This document shows positions 1 through 4,869 of a stretch of DNA of 5,537 bases, piece after piece. The position numbers were made by a program, and so were the translations under genes. Below the pieces are notes generated by a model. The model saw only the letters and a program-made list of their open reading frames with translations. It was not told the DNA's origin and did not search any database. The stretch is from Candidatus Saccharimonadota bacterium. GTDB lineage: Bacteria; Patescibacteriota; Saccharimonadia; Saccharimonadales; EFPC-124. Positions within the stretch are counted from its first letter, which is position 1. The number at the start of each line of letters is the position of its first letter. Location: positions 1-5,537 of the forward strand of contig JAEHDC010000071.1 in the NCBI GenBank assembly GCA_016880595.1, in the 5' to 3' direction.

Positions 1-1
1 T

Positions 2-1117
2 ACCGATCGAGGCAACCGGCAAGTTATGATTCGTCCAGAACTTACCCCTAGCACCTGCCGCATGGTTGCAGCGCGTCGCCAGGAATTGGCTTATCCAGCG
101 CGCTGGTACTCAAACTCCAACTTCATGCGTTACCAAAGGCCGCAGCGTGGGCGAATGCGCGAGTTTTGGCAGTTTAACGCCGATATCTTTGGTGTAGAAA
201 CCATAGACGCCGAAGTCGAGCTAATAACCATGGCTGACGAAATTCTTAAATCTTTTGGCGCAGCCGAAAAAATGTACATCATAAAAATCAACAGCCGCCA
301 TCTAATTAACTTCTTAATGAGCGACTATTTAGGCTTGGACGTTGTGCAGTCGCAGCTCATGATTAAGCTTTTTGACCGTAAAGATAAAATTACGCCAGAA
401 GAGTTTCGAGACCAAGCTGCCGAAATTTTTGATGCAGAAAATGCCAAAGGCGGCCTGCGCAAAATTGCCCAACTTTTTGCCGCTAAAACGATGAGCGATC
501 TGCCAAAAGAAATCTTGCAATCTGCAGAAATTGAGCAAATTCAAACGCTCTTCAGCCTGCTGCGTGAGCAAGGTGTAAAAAGCGTCACGTTTGATATTAG
601 CCTAATGCGCGGCCTAGATTATTACACTGACATTGTTTTTGAAGTGTTTGACACCAACCCAGAAAACTCGCGCGCCTTGTTTGGAGGTGGCCGTTATGAC
701 GGCCTGGTTGGTCTGTTTGGCGTAGAACCGATTCCAACCGTTGGCTATGGTATTGGCGAGGTCACGTTTACCGATTTTCTAATTACTCACAACCTCATCC
801 CAAAACTCAGCACGCGTACCGAGGTTTATATTGCAGTCCTGGGCGACACCCTAAAAGGTGCTCAACGCCTAGCCAAAAAACTCCGTGCCGAAGGAGTTAA
901 CGCTGAGCTGGACATCACCGGCCGCAAGCTGGACAAACAGATCCGTACTGCAATTAAAAAAGGAATCCCGTTTTTGCTATTTGTCGGTCAAAAAGAGCTT
1001 GACGAAGAAATGTATACCTTAAAAGACCTTGTTAAAGAAAAGGAACACAAGTACGGTTTTGAGCGTTTGGTTGGCGCTATCAAAGATTACCGTCACGCCG
1101 AGGATGACATTATTTAA
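2..1117 (+). CDS. hisS: Histidyl-tRNA synthetase, 3' part (5' end outside window)
   Basis: Class II aminoacyl-tRNA synthetase that charges tRNA-His with histidine using ATP in the cytoplasm. The frame is open from base 2, so the ATG at 26 is internal: the codons before it read TDRGNRQV and run straight into the motif 1 end IRPELT (about 38-55). About 371 residues are visible; bacterial HisRS is usually about 420, so roughly 50-70 N-terminal residues are missing. Motif 2 is RYQRPQRGRMREF (about 140-178). The histidine-binding HisA motif LMRGLDYY is at 602-625, and the HisB motif GGGRYDGLV follows at about 683-709. The last 100 or so residues (EVYIAVLGDTLKGAQRLAKK onward) are the HisRS C-terminal alpha/beta anticodon-binding domain. 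Oddity: motif 3 reads GYGIGEVTF (743-769) where most HisRS have GF-A-x-GLER, so the usual motif 3 Glu-Arg pair is absent. It ends with TAA, 51 bases before tig, with no convincing terminator between. Confidence 0.97.
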   Translation, partial: TDRGNRQVMIRPELTPSTCRMVAARRQELAYPARWYSNSNFMRYQRPQRGRMREFWQFNADIFGVETIDAEVELITMADEILKSFGAAEKMYIIKINSRHLINFLMSDYLGLDVVQSQLMIKLFDRKDKITPEEFRDQAAEIFDAENAKGGLRKIAQLFAAKTMSDLPKEILQSAEIEQIQTLFSLLREQGVKSVTFDISLMRGLDYYTDIVFEVFDTNPENSRALFGGGRYDGLVGLFGVEPIPTVGYGIGEVTFTDFLITHNLIPKLSTRTEVYIAVLGDTLKGAQRLAKKLRAEGVNAELDITGRKLDKQIRTAIKKGIPFLLFVGQKELDEEMYTLKDLVKEKEHKYGFERLVGAIKDYRHAEDDII

Positions 1118-1155
1118 AATTTGCGCTTAAGCTGTTCTTTTTAGCTAGATCGCGT

Positions 1156-1161
1156 TATACT
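1156..1161 (+). promoter_or_regulatory. -10 box of a probable leaderless tig promoter
   Basis: TATACT matches the sigma70-type -10 consensus at five of six positions and ends seven bases before the tig ATG. Transcription would start at about 1168-1169, that is, at the start codon itself. No Shine-Dalgarno sequence at a usable distance is present; the only AGG touches the ATG. The position 17 bases upstream (TGTTCT, 1133-1138) is a poor -35, so the promoter rests on the -10 and on its close parallel with clpP. Confidence 0.6.
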
Positions 1162-1168
1162 TCTTAGG

Positions 1169-2455
1169 ATGAAACATACTATTAAAAACCAATCAGACAC
1201 CAAGGTGCAGGTTAAAATTACCGTTTCGGCGGAAGAACTTGCAGACATTAAGCAAAAAACTTTGGCGCGTTTGGCTAGCAAGGTAAAGGTTGCTGGCTTT
1301 CGCCCGGGCAAAGTTCCGGCAAAAGTTGCAGAAAAGAATTTGGAGGCCAACTACGTTAATAGCGAAGTTCTTGAAGATGCCATAAACAGCGCAGCAGTTG
1401 AAGCTTTTGACATAGAAAAAATAACGCCGCTAGATCAACCAAAAGTTGATGTGCAAAAATATGTACCAAATGAAGAGCTGGAATTTACCGTCAACTTTGA
1501 GACTTTGCCAAAGATTAAGCTTGGCGATTACAAAAAACTTAAAGCTAAAAAAGTTGTAGAAAAAGTTGATGAAAAAGAGGTGGCTGAGGTAATTAAAAAT
1601 ATCCAACGCAGTGCCGCTAAGAAGCAAGTTGTTGAACGTGCTGCAAAAATTGGCGACGAAGTTATTCTAGATTTTGAAGGCAAAGATAAAGATGGTAAAG
1701 AAGTTCCTGGCGCTACGGGTAGAGATTACGCCTTGGAACTTGGCTCAAATTCCTTCATTCCGGGTTTTGAAGATGGTTTGGTTGACAAAAAGGCTGGCGA
1801 CAAGTTTGACCTGCCGCTGACGTTTCCAAAAGATTATCACCACAAGCCACTAGCAGGCGCAAAAGTTACTTTTGCCGTGACAATCAAAGAGGTTAAAGAA
1901 GTGGCTTTACCGGAGTTAAATGATGAGTTTGCTGCTAATGCCGGACCTTTTAAGACCTACGGCGAGCTAAAAGAAGATGTTGTGCGCGAGTTAACTGAAC
2001 AAAAAGAGCGTGAAGCAAATAATAGGCTAAAAGATGAACTCATCGAAGATCTTGTAAAATCTAGCAATGTGCCAACGCCAGAGGTTTTGGTGGCGGACCA
2101 GATGCAGGGCATTGAGCGTGATTTTGTGCAGAACTTACTTTATCGCGGCATGACACTGGAGCAATATCTAGAGCAGCAAAAAACTACCAAGGAAGAATGG
2201 CTAAACGGCGATCTGCGGAAGCAGGCTGAGCGTCGCGTGCAAATTGGGTTAGTTTTGGCCGAGCTTAGTAAAGCAGAGAAAATTGAAGTTACAAAAGACA
2301 AGCTAGAGGAACGGCTTCAGGATATGGCTAAGCACTACGGCAACACACCAGAGGTTATGGCTGAGCTGGATAAGCCAGAGGTGCGGCGTGATTTAGCTAA
2401 TCGTGTAGTGACCGAAATGACTGTTGACCGGTTGGTTGAGCTCAACACAAAGTAA
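1169..2455 (+). CDS. tig: Trigger factor, ribosome-associated chaperone
   Basis: ATP-independent chaperone that docks on ribosomal protein L23 at the exit tunnel and shields nascent chains; it also carries a peptidyl-prolyl isomerase domain. At 428 residues it has the full family length. Residues 1 to about 115 are the ribosome-binding domain with the signature GFRPGKVP at 43-50, corresponding to the GFRxGKxP loop that contacts L23. Residues about 159-243 are the FKBP-like PPIase domain (IGDEVILDFEGKDKDG, then ALELGSNSFIPGFEDGL, then LTFPKDYHHKPLAG). Residues about 247-428 are the alpha-helical, charged C-terminal domain that forms the chaperone cradle arms, beginning LPELNDEFA. The ATG at 1169 gives the expected N-terminus and no SD precedes it, consistent with leaderless translation. 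clpP follows after 51 bases, as in many bacteria, but has its own promoter. Confidence 0.98.
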   Translation: MKHTIKNQSDTKVQVKITVSAEELADIKQKTLARLASKVKVAGFRPGKVPAKVAEKNLEANYVNSEVLEDAINSAAVEAFDIEKITPLDQPKVDVQKYVPNEELEFTVNFETLPKIKLGDYKKLKAKKVVEKVDEKEVAEVIKNIQRSAAKKQVVERAAKIGDEVILDFEGKDKDGKEVPGATGRDYALELGSNSFIPGFEDGLVDKKAGDKFDLPLTFPKDYHHKPLAGAKVTFAVTIKEVKEVALPELNDEFAANAGPFKTYGELKEDVVRELTEQKEREANNRLKDELIEDLVKSSNVPTPEVLVADQMQGIERDFVQNLLYRGMTLEQYLEQQKTTKEEWLNGDLRKQAERRVQIGLVLAELSKAEKIEVTKDKLEERLQDMAKHYGNTPEVMAELDKPEVRRDLANRVVTEMTVDRLVELNTK

Positions 2456-2460
2456 AGATT

Positions 2461-2487
2461 TTAGCACTCTTGCAATAAGAGTGCTAA
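2461..2487 (+). promoter_or_regulatory. CIRCE operator (HrcA repressor site) before clpP
   Basis: The arms TTAGCACTC (2461-2469) and GAGTGCTAA (2479-2487) are perfect inverted repeats separated by nine bases (2470-2478), exactly the CIRCE consensus. CIRCE binds the HrcA repressor, which is kept active by GroEL and released on heat stress. Here the operator covers the -35 region of clpP (TTGCAA at 2470-2475 lies in the nine-base spacer), so bound HrcA should block RNA polymerase. The genome should therefore encode HrcA, and clpP should be a heat-shock gene. CIRCE is best known at groES-groEL and hrcA-grpE-dnaK operons; on clpP it is less common, since firmicute clpP is usually controlled by CtsR. 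Confidence 0.96.
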
Positions 2488-2493
2488 TTTTTT
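2461..2493 (+). terminator. Possible intrinsic terminator of tig, formed by the CIRCE repeat plus T tract
   Basis: In RNA read through from tig, the CIRCE arms would form a nine base-pair stem with a nine-base loop, followed at once by six Ts (2488-2493). That is the geometry of a weak rho-independent terminator, starting six bases after the tig stop codon. The stem has four G-C pairs out of nine, so it is not strong. The assignment is an inference; the same bases certainly have an operator role. Confidence 0.4.
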
Positions 2494-2498
2494 ATACT
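2470..2498 (+). promoter_or_regulatory. clpP promoter, -35 TTGCAA and -10 TATACT
   Basis: TTGCAA at 2470-2475 and TATACT at 2493-2498 are separated by 17 bases, the optimal sigma70 spacing. The -35 sits in the spacer of the CIRCE element. The predicted start of transcription, about 2505-2507, falls on or two bases before the ATG at 2507, implying a leaderless or nearly leaderless mRNA. No SD-like sequence is present. Confidence 0.8.
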
Positions 2499-2506
2499 AA
2501 GTGCAT

Positions 2507-3103
2507 ATGAAGAAGATCAACAATTACCTTGTACCAACAGTTATTGAAGAAACTCATCAGGGCGAGCGATCGTTCGATATCTATAGCCGCCTCTTAAAAG
2601 AACGTATTATTTTTCTTGGCGAAGAAGTTAACGAGCATACCGCAAACCTGGTTGTGGCGCAAATGCTGCATTTGGCCTATGAAGACCCCAAGAAAGACAT
2701 TAGCTTTTACATCAACAGTCCTGGCGGCTCGGTTTACGACGGCCTGGCGATTATTGACACTATGAATTTTATTAAGCCGGATGTGCAAACAATTGGCATT
2801 GGAATGCAGGCCAGTATGGGCGCGGTTTTGTTGAGCAGCGGCGCAAAGGGCAAGCGCTTTGTTTTGCCTCATAGTCGCGTGATGATTCATCAGCCAAGCG
2901 GCGGCACGCAAGGCATGATGACCGACATGGAGATTAGTCTTAAAGAAGGTATCCGCACCAAGGAACTTCTTATTGATATCATGACTAAAAACACCGGCCA
3001 GAAGCGCGACAAAATCCGTGATGACATGGAGCGCGACTTTTGGATGACCGCACAAGAAGCGGTGGACTACGGTCTGGCAGACGGAATTATAAAAAAAGCT
3101 TGA
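2507..3103 (+). CDS. clpP: ATP-dependent Clp protease proteolytic subunit ClpP
   Basis: Serine peptidase that assembles into a 14-subunit barrel and degrades proteins fed by an AAA+ unfoldase (ClpX, ClpA or ClpC; none is in this window). From the ATG at 2507 it has 198 residues, full length for the family. The catalytic triad is visible: Ser103 in GMQASMGAVLL, His128 in RVMIHQPSGG and Asp177 in ERDFWMTAQEA. The 25 and 49 residue spacings equal those of E. coli mature ClpP. The oxyanion segment SPGGSVYDGLAI is at 71-82. A GTG at 2501 would add two residues, but the promoter would start transcripts at about 2505-2507, so ATG 2507 is preferred. The N-terminus (MKKINNYLVPTVIEET) has little or no propeptide. 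HrcA control is predicted from the CIRCE site just upstream. The TGA stop is embedded in the -35 box of the next promoter. Confidence 0.98.
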   Translation: MKKINNYLVPTVIEETHQGERSFDIYSRLLKERIIFLGEEVNEHTANLVVAQMLHLAYEDPKKDISFYINSPGGSVYDGLAIIDTMNFIKPDVQTIGIGMQASMGAVLLSSGAKGKRFVLPHSRVMIHQPSGGTQGMMTDMEISLKEGIRTKELLIDIMTKNTGQKRDKIRDDMERDFWMTAQEAVDYGLADGIIKKA

Positions 3104-3128
3104 CAACACAGGCAGCAAACGCGATACT
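3100..3128 (+). promoter_or_regulatory. Promoter of the first unknown gene, overlapping the clpP stop
   Basis: TTGACA (3100-3105) is a perfect -35 consensus and contains the clpP TGA stop (3101-3103). GATACT (3123-3128) lies after a 17-base spacer and matches the -10 consensus at four positions. Transcription would begin near 3135, giving a leader of about 36 bases. This suggests the unknown gene is expressed independently of heat-regulated clpP, although no terminator separates the two, so read-through is also possible. Confidence 0.72.
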
Positions 3129-3170
3129 CATAACGTCCCCACTGTATATAGCGAAGGGTAGAACGTTGCA

Positions 3171-3845
3171 ATGGCAAGATGGGCGACTAAGTCAGGCGAC
3201 CTTGCTATAGTAACTTTTTGCGGTCCACATTATACTCCAGAGCAAATTGGTCGCATTATTTACAAAATAGTAACCGAGTCGATTCCGAACGCTGAAGATG
3301 ACGGCAGACGCCCGCGTGAAATCATTCGGCGCACCTTTTTGCCGATGGCTTATCGTTTTGGTACTTTGGACGCTGCGCTTAAAAGTGCCAGGAGCGCATG
3401 TAAGATTCAAAATTCAAGCAATATTTCTGGAATAGTTGAGCTTTGTGGCGAGCCTGTGGGCGTTGTGTCTTGTACGACATATTATATGCACACCTTTTTC
3501 AATTTGCGCGGGTTTAGTGAAGAGCAGTCCACTATGGCCGTGGGGCCGCATATTAGCTGTTTGCTGGCGGCGCAGCAGGAGCGACCGGCCGCAGCTCAAA
3601 GATTGTTGCCAAGGATAATGCGGCTTGGCGGCGCTATCCTTCGTAGAAAAACTAGTATAATGCCTAATTCACCGTTAAAGGCGCTGGTTCTGCCAAGTAA
3701 TTCTTATGTCATCGAATTGCTTACGGCGGGCCGCTACGGGAATGGTATTGGAGAGTTCGAATTAGCTAGTGAGGGCGATTATCGCCAAGTTAATGGCGTT
3801 GTTGGGCCGCAAAGACTTTACGTTTGCAGGGATTGGAGAGACTAG
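3171..3845 (+). CDS. Unknown protein P1, possibly a divergent GNAT-fold protein; paralog of P2
   Basis: I do not recognise this 224-residue protein. It has no signal peptide or membrane segment and should be cytoplasmic. The ATG at 3171 is fixed by an in-frame TAG at 3159-3161; a purine-rich site GAAGGG (3153-3158) lies 12 bases upstream. The predicted order is strand (LAIVTF, 11-16), helix (TPEQIGRIIYKIVTE, 22-36), helices (48-77), strands (ISGIVELCG, EPVGVVSCT, 85-102), strand (HISCLLAA, 127-134), helix (RPAAAQRLLPRIMRLGG, 138-154), strand (LKALVLPSN, 169-177), helix, and final strands (FELAS; RLYVC). This order resembles a GCN5-related acetyltransferase, with residues 138-158 where the acetyl-CoA loop would be, but the R/Q-x-x-G-x-G/A signature is degraded (RPAAAQ). 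The homology to P2 is clear: 15 of 33 residues are identical without gaps at 191-223, including the ending CRDWRD. Six cysteines occur; only Cys219 is shared with P2. Real coding is supported by its length, its promoter and conservation with P2; function unknown. Confidence 0.85.
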   Translation: MARWATKSGDLAIVTFCGPHYTPEQIGRIIYKIVTESIPNAEDDGRRPREIIRRTFLPMAYRFGTLDAALKSARSACKIQNSSNISGIVELCGEPVGVVSCTTYYMHTFFNLRGFSEEQSTMAVGPHISCLLAAQQERPAAAQRLLPRIMRLGGAILRRKTSIMPNSPLKALVLPSNSYVIELLTAGRYGNGIGEFELASEGDYRQVNGVVGPQRLYVCRDWRD

Positions 3846-3885
3846 TCTTTTGTAAAGTGACTGTTTGTGTGGCCGCTCTGTCTTA

Positions 3886-3915
3886 TTGGTATGCCAAGCT
3901 TTGACTTTTTGTATT
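3886..3915 (+). promoter_or_regulatory. Weak candidate promoter for P2
   Basis: The 125-base gap between P1 and P2 contains TTGGTA (3886-3891) and TGTATT (3910-3915) with an 18-base spacer, each matching the consensus at four of six positions. A better -35, TTGACT (3901-3906), has no good -10 at 16-18 bases. The choice is uncertain and P2 may instead be co-transcribed with P1. Confidence 0.25.
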
Positions 3916-3957
3916 AAATATGTAAGTCTATTAGTTGTAGCTCAAACGGTTCATACG

Positions 3958-3964
3958 AGAGAGG
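3958..3964 (+). promoter_or_regulatory. Ribosome binding site of P2
   Basis: AGAGAGG ends six bases before the ATG at 3971, the best-placed Shine-Dalgarno sequence in the window, and it decides the P2 start. The GAGG part could pair with TAGCTC at 3938-3943 (six pairs with one bulged G, 17-base loop), which might mask it. Confidence 0.65.
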
Positions 3965-3970
3965 CTAGTA

Positions 3971-4615
3971 ATGAGAGAATTGCAAATTGTTAGCTATGCT
4001 AACTACAGCGTCCCGCAAATTGCGACAATCGGGCGTAGGCTAGTACTGACTTTTGGTAAAGACGGTGGTCGCCTGGCGGATGATTTTCCAAACGTTGTCC
4101 GGCGATACCTGGGCGACCAGGATGGTTGTCGTCGGGCGATTGGGTGTACTGTGAGTCGCATCGGCCTTGACTATAACGCGGCCTTTGTATTGCTGAATGG
4201 CGTTGAGATTGGCGTGGTCAGCTATGCGACTAATCAGCAGTCTCGGCTGCAGGCAATTAGGGACAGGTTACGCGGAAGGTTGCCTATTCCAGGGACTCTG
4301 ATCGCCGGCTGGCTAATCCCTGCCGATCAGCGCCCTGGGCAAGCGCGCGGAATTTTGCCCGACGTCATGAAGATTGGCGCGGAGCTCATGCGCAATATGG
4401 CAGAAAACGCCGAGGGCAGTCGGTTGGCTCGCGATCCGGCTTGGACTTTGGTTCGTCGCGAGAATTGGAGCTCTACTCAAGCTCTGGCTTTGGATCGCGA
4501 TGCCAACGGTTTTGGTCGGTTTGCACGCTGGAGCTATGGCAGGTTCGACCATGTCGACGGAGTTGCCAGCCCACGCTTGCTGATGGCCTGCAAAGACTGG
4601 CGCTTAGGGCGCTAA
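3971..4615 (+). CDS. Unknown protein P2, possibly a divergent GNAT-fold protein; paralog of P1
   Basis: Unrecognised 214-residue protein, predicted cytoplasmic, with no signal peptide or membrane helix. It aligns with P1 along most of its length: QIVSYANYSVPQIATI to the P1 N-terminus, VLLNGVEIGVVSYAT (73-87) to P1 VELCGEPVGVVSCTT, and RPGQARGILPDVMKIGAELM (121-140) to P1 138-157. NGFGRF through CKDWR (179-211) aligns ungapped with P1 191-223. Compared with P1 it retains a more GNAT-like loop: DQRPGQARG at 119-127 resembles the acetyl-CoA binding pattern with R-x-x-G-x-A. VRRENWSSTQALALDRDANGFG contains an Asn followed by helix and Gly-Phe, as in GNAT beta5-alpha4. This is a fold-level inference only. 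It is rich in arginine and the DNA looks more G+C-rich than tig: two 60-base lines counted by hand gave 35 and 36 G/C, against 19 and 29 in two tig lines. A well-placed SD precedes it and a long hairpin follows the stop. Confidence 0.85.
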   Translation: MRELQIVSYANYSVPQIATIGRRLVLTFGKDGGRLADDFPNVVRRYLGDQDGCRRAIGCTVSRIGLDYNAAFVLLNGVEIGVVSYATNQQSRLQAIRDRLRGRLPIPGTLIAGWLIPADQRPGQARGILPDVMKIGAELMRNMAENAEGSRLARDPAWTLVRRENWSSTQALALDRDANGFGRFARWSYGRFDHVDGVASPRLLMACKDWRLGR

Positions 4616-4618
4616 TTT

Positions 4619-4657
4619 GAGTTTGGCGAAGCGGTTCCGGCCTGCTTCGCCAAGCTC
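4619..4657 (+). terminator. Long hairpin after P2, terminator-like but without an adjacent T tract
   Basis: Arms GAGTTTGGCGAAGC (4619-4632) and GCTTCGCCAAGCTC (4644-4657) pair over 14 positions with a single G-U wobble and an 11-base loop. The stem starts three bases after the P2 stop codon. It is not followed directly by a T run; the nearest Ts are CTTTTG seven to ten bases on and TTTTTT at 4680. It probably ends or stabilises the 3' end of the P2 transcript and separates it from rpoB, but a classic intrinsic terminator would have the T tract at the stem base. Confidence 0.6.
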
Positions 4658-4679
4658 CTAGACTTTTGACTCTTCAGCA

Positions 4680-4724
4680 TTTTTTAAAAAATTACTTGAC
4701 ACTATAGCCAAGCTCATGCATACT
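4680..4724 (+). promoter_or_regulatory. rpoB promoter with UP-like A/T element
   Basis: A perfect -35 TTGACA (4696-4701) and CATACT (4719-4724, four of six to TATAAT) are 17 bases apart. Directly upstream, TTTTTT then AAAAAA (4680-4691) forms a 12-base A/T palindrome placed where an UP element would contact the RNA polymerase alpha C-terminal domain. Transcription should start near 4731. The arrangement predicts strong constitutive expression. Confidence 0.8.
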
Positions 4725-4730
4725 ACGTAC

Positions 4731-4869
4731 TTAAGAAGTAGTGTAAGTTGGGTTATTTATGCTTGCGTATTGGCTGGCCACTAATTTCGCAATAACCCAT
4801 GCTTAGTTGACCTTCGAGGCTTACGAGATCAACCAAACTAATATAACAATAAAGGGGCACTGCTAACAT
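4731..4869 (+). promoter_or_regulatory. Structured 5' leader of rpoB
   Basis: About 139 bases lie between the predicted start of transcription and the rpoB ATG. Hairpin 1 has outer arms TGGGTTATT (4749-4757) and AATAACCCA (4791-4799), a perfect nine-pair stem. Inner stacks GCG/CGC (4765-4767 with 4788-4790) and ATTGG/CTAAT (4769-4773 with 4781-4785, one G-U) follow. Hairpin 2 pairs GTTGA (4806-4810) with TCAAC (4829-4833), with TCG/CGA inside. A smaller TACTT-AAG-AAGTA hairpin sits at 4728-4740. No T tract follows hairpin 2, so it is not a simple terminator. The ribosome site AAAGGGG (4851-4857) is 12 bases before ATG. Resemblance to a known riboswitch or ribosomal-protein leader was not recognised. 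Confidence 0.55.

Noticed and set aside
329..571. 80-codon - strand frame inside hisS
   Set aside because: Antisense shadow of the HisRS insertion region, with no independent support.
1125..1140. GCTTAAGC palindrome with a TTCTTTTT run after hisS as terminator
   Set aside because: The perfect palindrome leaves no room for a loop, so no stable stem would form.
2501..2506. GTG at 2501 as the clpP start
   Set aside because: It lies upstream of the predicted transcription start (about 2505-2507) and adds only two residues; ATG 2507 gives the normal ClpP N-terminus.
2594..3118. Open frame of 174 codons on the - strand across clpP
   Set aside because: It lies wholly opposite a certain clpP gene, has a His/Asn/Ala-rich composition typical of the antisense of a coding strand, and no promoter or SD in its favour.
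3145..3150. TATATA as an alternative -10 box for P1
   Set aside because: No -35 match lies at 16-18 bases upstream, while the TTGACA-17-GATACT pair just before it is better.
3132..3167. Hairpin AACGTC-CCC with GGG-ta-GaACGTT masking the P1 ribosome site
   Set aside because: The predicted transcript start near 3135 lies inside the left arm, so the full stem would not exist in the mRNA.
3839..3848. Palindrome AGACTAGTCT followed by Ts at the end of P1
   Set aside because: It has no loop and would fold to only about three base pairs in RNA, so it cannot act as a terminator.
3931..3990. tRNA-like D-arm pattern (GTAGCTCAAACGGT) before P2
   Set aside because: No matching acceptor stem, anticodon arm or T-arm (GGTTCGA) follows at the right distance, and P2 coding starts inside the required span.
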